NCBI GenBank assembly: GCA_002803225.1 | Contig: NXFV01000192.1 | Coordinates: forward strand, 1 to 20,077 | DNA: 20,077 nucleotides | From: Gamarada debralockiae | Lineage: Eukaryota > Ascomycota > Leotiomycetes > Helotiales > Hyphodiscaceae | Reading direction: 5' to 3' | Part shown: positions 1 through 10,540 of the stretch, piece after piece | Numbering within the stretch: the first letter of the stretch is position 1 | Layout: each line of letters opens with the position of its first letter | The notes under the pieces: model-generated | The model's database searches: none | What the model was told of the DNA's origin: nothing | The model's input: the letters and a program-made list of their open reading frames with translations, nothing else | Position numbers and translations under genes: made by a program

Positions 1-155
1 AAGCTCGAGTGGCCCTCGAGCGTCTGTAGCGGCGCTCCTGTCACCGCATCCCAGAGCCGTACTGTGTTGTCATATGACCCGGACACGATCTGCTTGCCGT
101 CTGGTGAGAAGGCGACTGAGTTGACCCAGTTCGAGTGGCCCTCGAGCGTCTGTAG
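1..155 (-). repeat. WD40 tandem repeats, 126-bp period
   Basis: Within the last exon, a 26-bp stretch at 4-29 recurs exactly at 130-155. The spacing of 126 bp equals 42 residues, one WD40 blade. One full blade is visible (from LQTLEGHS to the next LQTLEGHS) and the array continues past position 1. Near-perfect DNA identity between blades is typical of the fast-evolving sensor repeats of fungal NLRs. Confidence 0.85.
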
Positions 156-3054
156 TAAAGAGCCCCAATCTCTTTGTACTTTTGGTAGCCTACGGATCCA
201 GTAGGGAATCTGGTCCTTGAATTGTTGTCGAACTATGCTCATTTCTGGCGCGAAGACAAGAGCAGAGAAATATATTTGAAGAGGAGCCTCTTCAATTATC
301 GGCCGGTTGTACAAGGCAAATCGTTTTGCGTCATGGATAAACGAGCGCAGGTGGGGGCTTTTGTCAGCCTTAATACTCAGGTTAGCTGGAATTGGTTAAC
401 TTTGTTGAGCTTACTTACTCTAACTATGGACTCTAAGAAAGTTATTGCAAGAATGCCCTCAGAAATCTTTCCTAATAAGCTAAGGGCTTCAAGCCAGTGC
501 AGCAAGTGCTTCTGTAGAAATTTGTGGATGTCGTCGTTGTCGCAGAGGCTACTGTTGCTCGCCTGGATATGTTGAACCCAGTAGCAACACATGTACTGAA
601 TATGTAAGGGAAGAAAGCGGTGTACTATACCGCTCTCCATCTCACTCAGGATGGTGCCTGGCCTCTGTAAGCTGCAAATATCTCTCCGCAGAGTCTTCGA
701 CATGAGCAGCAATGATCGAAGTGCAACCCGATAATGCATTTCATTCCGACTTAATGGAAATATTTTTGAGCCTTTGCCAGTAGTGAAGTAGTCCTTCGCC
801 GATTGATGAACAAAGTAGACCGTTTGCCCTCGAACTGTTAAGAAGGAACCGCATGAGGCAGCCAGATCTTGTAAAGCTTGCGTGTCCTTGGAGAGATCCT
901 CCGGAAAGTTGGCAATAACTCCTATTTCGTCTAGATCGAGAGGGCGGCAGGTGAGTGTGACCGTACGAAGGAGCTTTTTGCAGAGTTCGACATCTTCTGT
1001 GTCTCCATCGTCCTGTATCTGTTCTATCATCCGCTGGTAAAGGGGCTCAAGTCCTCTAGGGAACCTCTCAAGCACCGTCTGAGTCTTCCATGCCTTTACT
1101 TTTTCAAGCTCTTTGCACACTAAAGCTGCCCACAGGAAGGTTCCGTCCGCATGTTCATTCAGGTACTGCCTGACTAACAGCTGGAGCTCATGCTTGTACT
1201 TCTTTCGAGCAGTTAGATCGTCGACCTTAAAATTGATGAATGATTCGACAGCTCGTGAGACATGCGACGAGTTCAACTCCAGGCTTGCATGACTGATGTG
1301 ACTATATTGCAGGTTTTCGCTAATCATTGGCTTATTGCGGCTCGTCAACACCCATTTAATTTTGCTCAACGACGCCGAACTGTGCTGGCTAAGCAGGCTT
1401 AGAAAAGTCTTGAGCGACTGGTTATCGCACTCATCAAGAGCATCCACAAACAAGTATACTCTTGGGCAGCTCGGATCCTGCACTGCCTCTAAAAGCGTGT
1501 TCCAAAGTCCATAGAGTGCGTTAAATCCTTCAAAAAAGCTATGGTCTGCTCCGTCACACTTCTTCCGTAGGTAAGAAGTCAACACCGGGTGATGAGTGGC
1601 AAGGAGGTATATAAGGCCTCGGATAATAGCAACAGCATTGCTCAGTTCCTGGATGGTGTTCTGGCAGAAGAAGTATGACATGGTCCCATGCCCTGGCGTT
1701 TTCCGCAGTCGATCCGATATCTCCTCAATAAGAGCCATCATCATCATCGTCTTGCCCTTGCCTGGATCGCCATGTATCCATAGAATACGGGACTCATCAT
1801 TGTTCCACCACTCCGTAAAGGCCTGATCACCGAAGATCCATGAGCAAGAGCCTTCTAGCAAAGGATCCTTGCTGCTCAAAATTCTGGCCTTGTCCTCTCG
1901 CGGATCGGTTAGACGCCACGCGCGTAGGCATTGAATATCGGCATCAGCGGTTGCGCCTTTCCCCACAACAAGTCAGTGATTGTAAAGGATACAACTGTAC
2001 TAGCACGGTCGAGGGAAGCTGATTCGTGAAAAACTGTGTCCATTGGCTATAGAGCTGAGATGAAGGACAGAAATCGCACAGGCTACATACTTGAAGCACC
2101 AGCACTAGCAAACCTAGTGGTAGAAACCCCCCCTCGGGCGAAATGAGCCGGATTATCGAGAAGCCTATGGAGATACAGAACAAGATCCTCATAGTTCGGG
2201 CCATACTTCAGCGTGATGAGCGGATCATACCTCACGGGATCTCCGTCTCGAACAAGAAGGTAGTGGTGATGGGGAATGTTCTCGTCTCTGCTGCTGGCCC
2301 ATTTCAACAATGCATTAAAATTAGGATCCTCAAGGCCTGAGCCGCATCCAATAAAGAGTATAGTATTATGTCCGAGGTACGTCTTCAGAAGGCTTTGAAC
2401 ATCGTCTGAAGTTTGTACTTGGTAGTAGCTAATAGGATCGTATACCACATCCTGCGGATCCTGAAAGCTACCATGTATATGGAAGACCCCATTCAGGGTA
2501 CCCAGCTCGTATTTTCTGACATCCTCTGGGATAGAGCGACGAACGCGCTGCAAGTCGCAATAGTGTTCTAAGAGTTCGTCATAGTTCGTTGTCATGAGCC
2601 TTGCACCCTTTTGATGAAATCCGCGGATAGCTTCAAAGACCTCTGGGTGGGTCACCTCGTTGTGAAGAGAGCCAAAGACTGATGTCATCCATGTTGCGTA
2701 TTGCTTATAGTGCTCAAGCTCATCTTTAAGGTAACCGCATGCCCGTAAAAGAGTTCGAAGTTTCGCGTTCTCTCGTTGAAGAACTCCTCGATAGGAGTTT
2801 AGCTCCTCATCGTCGGCTTCAACAAAGCCTCCATGCTGCAGATAGTCCAATCCATCCTGTATAAGGCCAGTCCAAGTGATGCGTGGAGGCGAAGGGTGTG
2901 TCGCAGTTAGTGAAACGCCGGCCCCTACGATAATCACGAGCTTCTTGTTACGTAAGGCCTGCCGAATTTTCTCCACATGCTCTGCCTCCCTACGATAGCG
3001 GGCTGGATCCATACTCCAGATATAAAGCGGTTTCGAGGTGGGTTTGCGGTACAA
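1..3054 (-). CDS. SIR2-NACHT-WD40 NLR/STAND receptor, 3' end off the window
   Basis: Model: exons 3054-2091, 1956-419 and 368-1. Intron 1 (2090-1957) starts GTATGT and ends GAAAG, phase 1. Intron 2 (418-369) starts GTAAGT, has GCTAAC and ends TTAAG, phase 0. Skipping both gives one frame of about 956 residues to the edge. Exon 1 is a SIR2-like domain: GAGVS at residues 44-48, TTNYDE 155-160, HIHGS 192-196 (candidate catalytic His) and GCGSG 236-240. Exon 2 starts with the usual fungal pre-NACHT segment ([17 protein letters not shown]), then Walker A GDPGKGKT (nt 1771-1748) and Walker [11 protein letters not shown] (nt 1456-1427). Exon 3 is a linker leading into WD40 repeats ([21 protein letters not shown]). 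Known for the family: WD40 repeats sense a ligand, NACHT oligomerises, and SIR2 domains of this class can consume NAD+. Inferred: an immune or incompatibility receptor acting in the cytosol. Start may be 3054 or the ATG at 3012. Codons look intact, with no stops in the exons. Confidence 0.85.
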
Positions 3055-4205
3055 AGGTGAGAAGAGTTTTGCATGGCTAAATAAAATGCACAGGGATGAA
3101 AGCAGCTAGCCATAAGCATTCTCGTGCTGGCACAAGCGGCTTAGCACGTGCAACACCTCAGAGCAGGGGAAATAAGCGAACGCAAGGGCTTGGAATTAGG
3201 CTAGCTATAAGAGGTTAGTTCCTCTCAAAATGTGGGTCAAAAATACAAGAGTGCTAGCCTACGAAGCCTTCGCACTTTCAGAAGAAAAGAGCTGGTCGCG
3301 TGTAAGTATAGATGTGCGAAAAAAAAGTGATATAGTCACGTGAAAGTATAAGATATACACCCATTCTCAGAAACTCAAAAAATTACATAAGCTCGGTTCG
3401 GACTAACTTAGACCCGGTTTTCAGTGTTGGAAGTGTCCGACTGGCTTTTCGAAGCCCCTTCTTCTTCTTAGCAAGCTAAGAAGTACGAAGGCAAAATCAT
3501 TGAGTGTTCGCAACTGAAGCCGATTTCGAACTTTGCTGTAGGCTACCGAAAGAGATTTCAATTATTAAGTGGTTGCCTGAGGGCTCCTACGTGATCTGTC
3601 ACCCCTCCATCAGCGAGCTCCTGCCTCTACGGCTGAACCTGCATCTGCACCCCACCTCAATCAAAGATACGGAGTACTCGGTGATGGCCTCGCAGTCCCC
3701 ATCTTCAGCTTGCAAGCTTGCACTGACTAACTGGGCCCTCGTCTAGGCTTCCGATAAGGTGAAGTCTCTCCATTCGAGTGATGCATTGATGGAAATCCAG
3801 TGGGGTCTTGGGTCTCGCTCAGGCAGACGCCCGGTGGGCTCGGCAAGGTGACACACAAGGAGTGACCATTGGGCCATGCCCGTCACTTTATGTCTTCTGT
3901 TTGGTTCCCTCATCGACCATTCCCTCAAAGTTGAGCAAGATCCTATGTTGACTCTTCTATTGGAGTAGATTGACATAAATCCTCAGCAATATTCCCCGCT
4001 TTCTTGCTGAACCATGCAGGCACACTGATTGTGAGTCAACCCGTCAGCCTTTCCGTGCTGAAGCCTAGAATATATTGGACCGGTGCCGAATTCTCAGATC
4101 CAATATAAGATCCAAAAAATCTCTTGACCTTCTTTCGTCTTACCACGCTTCATCTCGTGACCCAATCATTCCCCTTCACAACTGCTCTCTTTGTATCATT
4201 TCACA
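3055..4205. other. intergenic region between the SIR2-NLR and the AAA-like fragment
   Basis: About 1.15 kb lies between two divergent gene starts. No ORF here looks coding; those at 3504-3746 and 3743-3976 match nothing I know. An AT-rich run with the reverse complement of a TATTTA-like box lies at about 3076-3087, just upstream of the minus-strand receptor gene. A near-perfect hairpin (9-bp arms, 2-nt loop) sits at 3464-3483. On the plus strand a TATAA at 4104-4108 and a pyrimidine-rich stretch at 4125-4200 look like the promoter and leader of the fragment starting at 4206. Confidence 0.5.
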
Positions 4206-4487
4206 ATGGCTTTAGTGATCGCAGAGAGTGGGTCAAGCACCCCCGAGATTATCGTCTCCGCGGACGCCAAAGCCCAAGAAGAGGCCAAGGTAGATGTTGT
4301 GGGGCAGAAGACAGAAGCCGAGGCTGCACCAACTACTAGCACTGCAGAGGCCAATGTTCAAGGTGATGCTGACGGTGAGGCCAAAGATGCTGAGAAGGTG
4401 ATCAAGGTCGGCATGGAATGCGACCTGAAACACCTCTACCAAAAGGAAGACGACAAGGGACGAACAAGCTGGACAGATGTCTACCCA
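4206..4487 (+). pseudogene. 5' fragment of an AAA-type ATPase gene (DUF7025-like N-terminus)
   Basis: The ATG at 4206 has good context (CACAATGGC), a TATAA about 100 bp upstream and a CT-rich leader, as in a real fungal gene. The first ~94 codons encode an acidic, Ala/Glu-rich low-complexity N-terminus followed by ECDLKHLYQKEDDKGRTSWT. That resembles the entry into the DUF7025 region of large fungal AAA ATPases (recalled, not searched). Similarity stops after TDVYP (nt 4487). The frame then reads antisense through the cut end of the minus-strand helicase to a stop at 4646, so the ATPase domain is absent. I read this as a gene cut by a rearrangement. A translated product would be a 5' relic only. 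Family assignment is moderate; truncation is more certain than identity. Confidence 0.5.
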
Positions 4488-4506
4488 GTGGCGGTTCGTC
4501 GCCTTC

Positions 4507-7305
4507 CTAGTTACCCCCAAACCTCTCCACAGCCTCTCCCCTCTCTTCGGGTGTCATGCCGTTGTGAATCACAAAAATCGGCACATCTGGCATCTTGTCC
4601 AAGTAGCACTGCCAAGAAAAGTCTGTTGTCAGCTCGATTCCTGTGAGTACGTGGCCAGATGGTGTACTTACGATCCGAATCATAGGTATGTGGACATGTC
4701 CAGAAGCAGCAATCACCATCTTCCGCTTCGGCTCACCTGCTGCCTCCCTTCCCACGTTCTCTGATACCAACTGTTTTGTAAGTTTCTTAACCACTGGCCA
4801 CTTGGGACTGCTCCGGATAAGGCGGGTACGGTGCTTCGCGAAAGGAACATTGGCATCGACTAGTTCGGCTAGAGGCTTGGCATTCCAACCCTCTTCCTTT
4901 ATTCGTCCCGATTTTAACGTACCTTCGCGATCGATATTATTAGGAAGGTCGCGATAGATGTTACCCCATCCTGGGAACCCTACACCGAACCTGACATGCA
5001 CATATTTGTTTTTATGTAGACCTCTTTGAGGCTTTTGGTCCGGGGGCGAACTAATCCGCTTCTATTTTCGGTAGTCGGCGGTGTACTTCTTGTCGGCTGT
5101 ATTATCAAGGGGTTTGGCGAGGTCTTGTATCCCGGCGATATAAATCTCCTTTTGTTTGGTTAGTATTACTTTGACTTCGAGATCCGGCAGTTCCAGGAGC
5201 TTGTTCCCATTGATCCAATAGTCGCCCGCTTTGCGTCTGATCATGAATGGGTGAATAGAGCGTTCGACGTTGCGGCACAAGTCCAGCACTCTCTGTTGGT
5301 CCAAAAGTGTGAGATCTTCGAACTTCTGTAGCCCGTCCTCACGTCTGATCTTCTCATGGTCTAGCGCAAGCCGCCTAATGTTAGTTGGCGTAGAGTACAT
5401 CATTTCGGGGTCGTTGAGCTAGCCTAGCTCGTCGCCTGGATCGTCTTCGTCTTGTGGGGTACAGATGACCGATAGAAAACCGAGTACTTCGCTTATATTC
5501 CGGTTAATAGGCATCCCAGAACATATAACAAAGAAAGGGAGCCTCCTTCTAAAGGGGATTTCTTCACAAGGCTCCTCTATCATGACCCGCAAGGCCTTTA
5601 CGCAACTATTCTCGGGTTTTCTTCCTCTATCGGATGCGTATTCGTCCCAAAAGATTAGAGGGACTAGCAGAGGAGGAATATCACTCCCTTTGGTGTATCC
5701 GAAGAGTTTCCGCCACCGGTCGTTGAGAAACGTACCACGTGTAGTCATGAGAACCACAGCGTTGTTGATATGCCTGCCTCGGTTATTCTTCAACATTTTC
5801 ACAGTCTAGCCTAAACTAGGACTGTCGATGCCTCGATCCGGAAAGCTGGTATATTGAATGAACATGTGGAGTGGCCATTCAAGATCACCTCAACGACGGT
5901 ACTTGTTGTACTCCGTATACCATTGGCGAAGGAGCTCCGACGGGACAATCAAGAGGTTCGGGCCACGGGCTAGTATCTCGAAGATACGGCGTGCCGTTAG
6001 GCTATGCCGAAAATCGATCACCGGTGGCCAAACGCTGTCATTACTCATCTTCTCCTTTATCTCTTTACCCGAGTCGCGCCTGACGACTTCCTCGATAAGT
6101 CTTCCTGCCTTGATGATATAGAAGCAGAGATATATTATCAGCTATACCTCGAGAGTTTTGCCTAGACTCATGAGATCAGTAAGGATACATCCGAATGTTC
6201 GAATTGAACCAGGAACAAGTAGGTCATGAATCATTCTGGTCATCATCCAATAAACACAATATCCCTGATATGGCCGAGGGTAATACTTAGGTTCCTATCC
6301 GGGGAGCTCGATATTAGAGTCGAAGTCGTCAGGATTCCGCCTGATCATTTTGCAAAAGTCTTGCCAGCTTTCCATATCCCAGTGGCTTAAGGAGGGTATC
6401 TCTCGCAATCTATCGGCTCTGGTTTTACGGCCAAGTCAGTAGAATATCAACTGTTAGGAAGAATATACTCATACTTCCACGTCTCGACCCTCTTTGGTTT
6501 GCATGAACTTTTCGATGAACCCTTTGGCACGGTCTGATATCAGAAGTGTGTGTCTTTCTGTCTCTTCTTGCGGGAGGTTGTTTGTTTCCGGTTCCAGGTC
6601 CACAATCTCCACTGCTCTTCCCTTCCCTTTCTGCTGTGTAGTGTACCTAGCCTTCTTAACAATCCCGTTTTCGATCCCTTCCTCAGGCTCAGGATCTTCG
6701 GCTTTCAACGTCTGGCCCGTCCCTGATGCCTTGCGTTTGGTCTGTATCGTGGCATTATGAATGGTATCTTCCCGAGACGAGTGCGGAGTATTACCACCCG
6801 GGACAGGATTTTCTTGCGGACGCGGGCTCCCTATCGGCATATTCTATGCAGGTCAGCGACGATACATACAAGCGCTGGGGAATCGGAGACCAACTTTGGT
6901 CCTGCCTCGACGTTGGATTGTCTCAATCTTCCGCCATGCCATCATCGAGTCTCCAAGTAGTGTGTACATCGCTTCTTTTAGCCAGCCTATAAGAATACCG
7001 GGGTTCTTTTGTTTGGCCTATTCTTGGTGGGGTTTGGTATTGATCGTTTTCAGTGCTGTAACTATGTCCTCCTGCCTCTTGGTCGCAAGAAATATGTCAT
7101 GTGCATCTTTCAATTGCTCTACTAACGCTCTTAGTTGACTTTCCAGCTCAACGAACTCCTCACTGGTGAAATTAAACCCCTTTGGAATCACGCCTAAGTC
7201 GGCAGTTCTATTTGTCTTAACCGGTGGGCTCTGCTCGTACCAGTCCTCTTCAACCTTGACTTGAGACGCTCCGGGATTGGCGACATCATTTGGAGGGGCA
7301 GCCAT
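4507..7305 (-). pseudogene. SNF2-type (superfamily 2) helicase pseudogene
   Basis: Likely start is the ATG at 7305 (MAAPPNDV); an upstream in-frame start at 7500 is also possible. The N-terminus is acidic with a predicted intron 6894-6844 (GTTGGT, GCTGAC, CATAG, 51 nt) and another around 6474-6419 with unclear ends. From 6418 to 4507 a single frame carries recognisable motifs: ATPase motif I as GCILTDLMSLGKT (about 6192-6154; usually DEMGLGKT), motif II as WDEYA (about 5650-5635), motif III-like ICSGMPINR (about 5523), then IRRKAGDYW, and the start of the C-terminal lobe (KMVIAASGHVHIPMIRI, FVIHNGMTPEERGEAVERF). In-frame nonsense codons lie at 7020, 6297, 6144, 5892, 5808, 5421 and 5064. No frameshift is needed. 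Motifs V and VI are missing because the gene is cut at about 4507. The family remodels or moves along DNA in the nucleus; this copy should not make a working helicase. Confidence 0.75.
6844..6894 (-). other. predicted intron in the helicase pseudogene
   Basis: On the minus strand this 51-nt stretch begins GTTGGT, contains GCTGAC and ends CATAG. Removing it keeps the frame (phase 0) and removes a TGA and a TAG that would otherwise interrupt the reading frame. A stronger-looking donor (GTATGT) lies inside it but would give an intron of only 26 nt. Confidence 0.5.
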
Positions 7306-9066
7306 TTCGAGGGAACGCAGGTCTTCAACGGTGAGCCGCTGATTGTCAGTTGTGCTCGAGGATGTGTGGAGTAAAAAATGACGTGTGCGAGACAGAGGAA
7401 TTGAAGTCGTAATGATCTGAATCTGTGCAATTGGCCTGATGAATTGGATTTTGCCGCCTTGATTTGGTGACAAGATCGTAGATTTTGAAGGGCTATTCAA
7501 GTTATGGTTGCTTGCGATTCAATAAATTCGGGAGTGGGGAGGGAAGAAGGTAACCATTAGGTCCAAGAAGCTAACATTGCATTCAACTGATGGCATGATC
7601 GGAGAAGTGAGGTCGGATTAAGAAGCGGGGAAAAAAAAAAGAAAACTTTCCAGCTTGATAGGCGATCCGTGAAAGAGTAACATGACCGTCGTTGACTAAA
7701 TCTAGGATAGTAACATTGAAATGACCTATAGGAAAGAAATCGAACTTTGTACAGCCTTGAACGTATACCTACTAATTTGGATATGCTTTTAAAATATCAG
7801 TCCTGGTTGAGAATCCTCCGACGAAAACACGTTCTTCTAATTATCTGACCTTAGATGGTAGTTTCGACGGGTCGCTTATCAAATTGGAGAGTGGCAGAAA
7901 AGCGTCATCTTGGACTCGTTAATTAAGGTTCTTTCCTTGCTTGAGGCTCAAACGATCCATCCACCGTTTGCGCGAATGTGCGAGGCACAAAATGGAGTGG
8001 CAGCGCAAAATGACATCGACGACCACACGTTTGTCCAGTTCTGCGAGTCAGCTATACAAGGGATTATACATTTGCGCAGCATACTATTCTATTGGATCTC
8101 CTTCCATGGTCGAACAAGACACCTCCGAAAGAAAGGACCACACGCACGACGCTTCAACAACTCACTCTCTCCCACCAGCGGCTCCACAACATAACGTTGC
8201 TGAGAATGGACATAAAGGATAGAGAAGGGATGGAGATGAGTCACTCCCATGTTGTTACTGTATCAAACTACCCTGCATCCCATTGGTGTATTCAACTGCC
8301 TACGAAAAGCCTAGGCCAATAAAACCCACCATTGCGCCCCACCAGTTCACGCATGACTTCCGCAGGTACCGTGGAGGGGGCCGTGTTCGAGGCTTGCTGA
8401 TTCATCCCATTCCTTTGCATCGGACCTTAGTTTCAGCTCTTTTATCTATCAATAGGACCTGAAGGACCCGTCAGAGTGCCCTGCAAAATCTTAGAGACTC
8501 ATATTTCAGGCAAAGGTTGATGCGTTTTATATGGGTTGGCGTATCGCTGCGGAATTGTCGTTCCACTGCTTCGCACGTTAGTCTGAATAACTCAACACCT
8601 TGGAATAATAAAACTCTCATCTAGCAACCTTCGATCACTACCAAGAAAGATCAAAATTGCACCTGCTTTATCCAACAGAAAAAGAACTCAAGTACGTTTC
8701 ATTCCATTTCATCGGCAGGTTTGACTGCAGATTTTGTACATAATTTTCATGGGTACCCGTTGTTTTCTATGCGCCAATACACTGGTAAGGGGACTTATCC
8801 AACCCCGCAGTCTGCTCGTCTTCGTGACAATAGCGAATCCATATGAAGACGTCCCGGTCCCATGGACCTCGCTACTTGATTATTGGAAACCAAAACCCTC
8901 CAGTTGTTGCCTGAGGCATGGTGTTGTAGCTGTTTGTAGCTGTTTGTAGCTGACGAGGCTAGGTTGTCAGTTTATCTCTGCAGCCTGATTCCAAGCCTTT
9001 CCGCCCTGCCACCCCGAAAGTCTTGCCCTACAACATCTTGGCCAATGCGTTCCCAACTCCTCTGCC
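7306..9066. other. 1.8 kb with no convincing gene
   Basis: The first part is the presumed promoter side of the minus-strand helicase relic. Overlapping open frames at 7910-8322 are short and unrecognised. The one at 8106-8222 (MVEQDTSERKDH...) is hydrophilic and loosely recalls the N-terminus of MFS transporters, but no membrane segments follow, so I do not call it. The rest (8300-9030) holds nothing I can support beyond a short tandem repeat at 8922-8952. Confidence 0.5.
8922..8952 (+). repeat. short tandem repeat (TGTTTGTAGC, about 3 copies)
   Basis: The unit TGTTTGTAGC occurs twice perfectly. It is preceded by a 9-nt variant and followed by a partial copy. This is a microsatellite-like stretch with no evident gene context. 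Confidence 0.8.
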
Positions 9067-9974
9067 ATGAAGTCCACGACTATGAGCACGCCCTGCTTTT
9101 TGACAGACTCGCGGACCATCGACTTTACGCCTAGGACCTACAAAGAAGAGACTAGGGAGAGAGGAACGGAGCCTCACAATTGCTCGCTGAGCTTTGTTTC
9201 GCATTTCTCTCACCTCGAGTGGCATGTCAAAGTTACTTTTCAAGGCACACTTCAATCGGCCCAAACCGGTACCTTCGCCAAAGTAACGAAACGTCGAAAA
9301 GACCTCGAGAACCTCTGTCTTTGCATCGATTTCTACTTTATACAGCTCTTGAACGACACGGTTACAGAACTTATCGTTACACACCAGCACGATGCCACTA
9401 CCGCCGCAGGCCAGAGACTACAGTTAACGACAACGCCAGATATGGAAAGCGAATACGCCCCTATTGCCGACCATCTATGGCTCTGCCTACGAGAAGATCC
9501 ATTCCGGGTGCGGTTCCCGGTATACAATAGTGGCGATAGTGTAACCCTACGAAAGACTTATCGGATATCGGGGAGAAACAAGAACTTGGTACGGGCGTGT
9601 ACAAGGTGCGCGTTAATAGCGAAGAGAAATCGTACGTCTACAAGGAAGTAGAAAGGCCACTTTACGAACCGAGGGATAGTGAGGTTTTGGAACAGGAGCT
9701 GCGAAATTTGGAACGGTTGCGCGGCACTGAAGGCGTCGTGCGGCTCATTGCTGCCGTCGTCTCTAACAATCCATATCGAACCAACACCATAAAAGACGAT
9801 ACTCCGGCCGTTTTACGAGGGATCCTTCTCGAATATCATCCAAACGGCACGTTGCAAGATGTATTGCAATCGCCGAAGTCCAAGAAGGACTTGCCGTGGC
9901 ATCGATGGGCGGTTCAGATCACTAGTACACTTGCTCGCCTTCATCAGATCGATATAACGCATATGGATTTACAA
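9067..9974 (+). pseudogene. protein-kinase-like gene, frameshifted and truncated
   Basis: The first part (ATG at 9067 is a possible start) reads in one frame to about 9552 and includes MESEYAPIADHLWLCLRED and FRVRFPVYNSGDSVTLR, a segment found upstream of the kinase domain in a fungal family of kinase-like proteins (recalled). Near 9553 the coding sense moves to another frame, net one base lost or two gained, continuing DLSDIGEKQELGTGVYKV. Kinase features follow: glycine-rich ELGTGVYKV, the likely ATP-binding Lys in YVYKEV, the alpha-C-like VLEQELRNLERL, hinge GILLEYHPNGTL, and HMDL (HxD) at about 9960-9971. Similarity stops there: the residues of the catalytic loop after Asp and the DFG motif are missing. 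The frame stays open to 10388, but that stretch does not read as kinase. Frameshift plus loss of the C-lobe argues for a dead relic. Confidence 0.65.
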
Positions 9975-10540
9975 TCTCGCCTCCCCAAAAAAGGCTTCGC
10001 AATCCTTAGGAACTTCCAGTCAATGCCCACACATCGCAAGAATCAAGGAATGCCTCCAAGATTAGCTTTTCGATTAGTTCAAACGAGAGAAGCACATATT
10101 GAAGCCAAATTTCGTCTGTCTACAAGGTTTTGCAAGGAGAAGCTTCCGCCAGGAGAATTTTCTCCAGAGCATCGTGATATGCAGACGTCACGTTCAATCC
10201 CGGCAAGTGTCTGGGTTCCGGACTCCCTGTTGTCTATGCACGGTTTTCTTCGACAGGAGGGGTGGTCACCTACTCACATCGATTTCCGAAAGCTAGGGGG
10301 ACTTAGAATTCCGGGGTTCTCGACATTCGTTTTGTGTTGGGTAGTTACGTGGAAAACGTTACCCGAGATCCTTGCGGTGTCCTCTTGAAAAACGTTTGCC
10401 GGAAAGTTTGAATGCGGCCATTGATGAGATAACTTGGGCAGCTACATAAAGACTAGAGAAGCTGAGCAAATCTGATTCCCTTAACATATAGGTCGTTTAA
10501 CGCAGTTCAAACTTTCGGTGATGTCGAGTCCAGTCTCATT
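9975..10540. other. unassigned sequence after the kinase break
   Basis: An open frame runs on from the kinase fragment to a stop at 10389, but its sequence (SRLPKKGFAILRNF and onward) matches no kinase subdomain and I do not recognise it. 10389-10540 is ordinary non-coding sequence and presumably contains the promoter of the next gene. Confidence 0.45.

Noticed and set aside
222..575. Plus-strand ORF of 117 codons
   Set aside because: It is antisense to the linker and intron 2 of the SIR2-NACHT-WD40 gene, whose spliced frame gives clear family sequence.
1944..2204. Minus-strand ORF of 86 codons
   Set aside because: It runs through intron 1 of the receptor gene in a different frame and has no recognisable domain.
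3504..3976. Two facing ORFs of 77-80 codons in the intergenic region
   Set aside because: No recognisable sequence, no promoter or intron signals, and lengths expected by chance.
6844..6869. A 26-nt mini-intron (GTATGT...GCTGAC...CATAG) in the helicase relic
   Set aside because: Too short for fungal splicing and it would put a stop in frame; the 51-nt intron using an upstream donor keeps the frame.
8106..8222. Possible N-terminus of an MFS transporter
   Set aside because: Only a hydrophilic stretch with vague resemblance; no transmembrane segments follow on either strand.
9028..9390. Minus-strand ORF of 120 codons
   Set aside because: Overlaps the plus-strand kinase-like segment, which has recognisable family sequence; the antisense reading does not.
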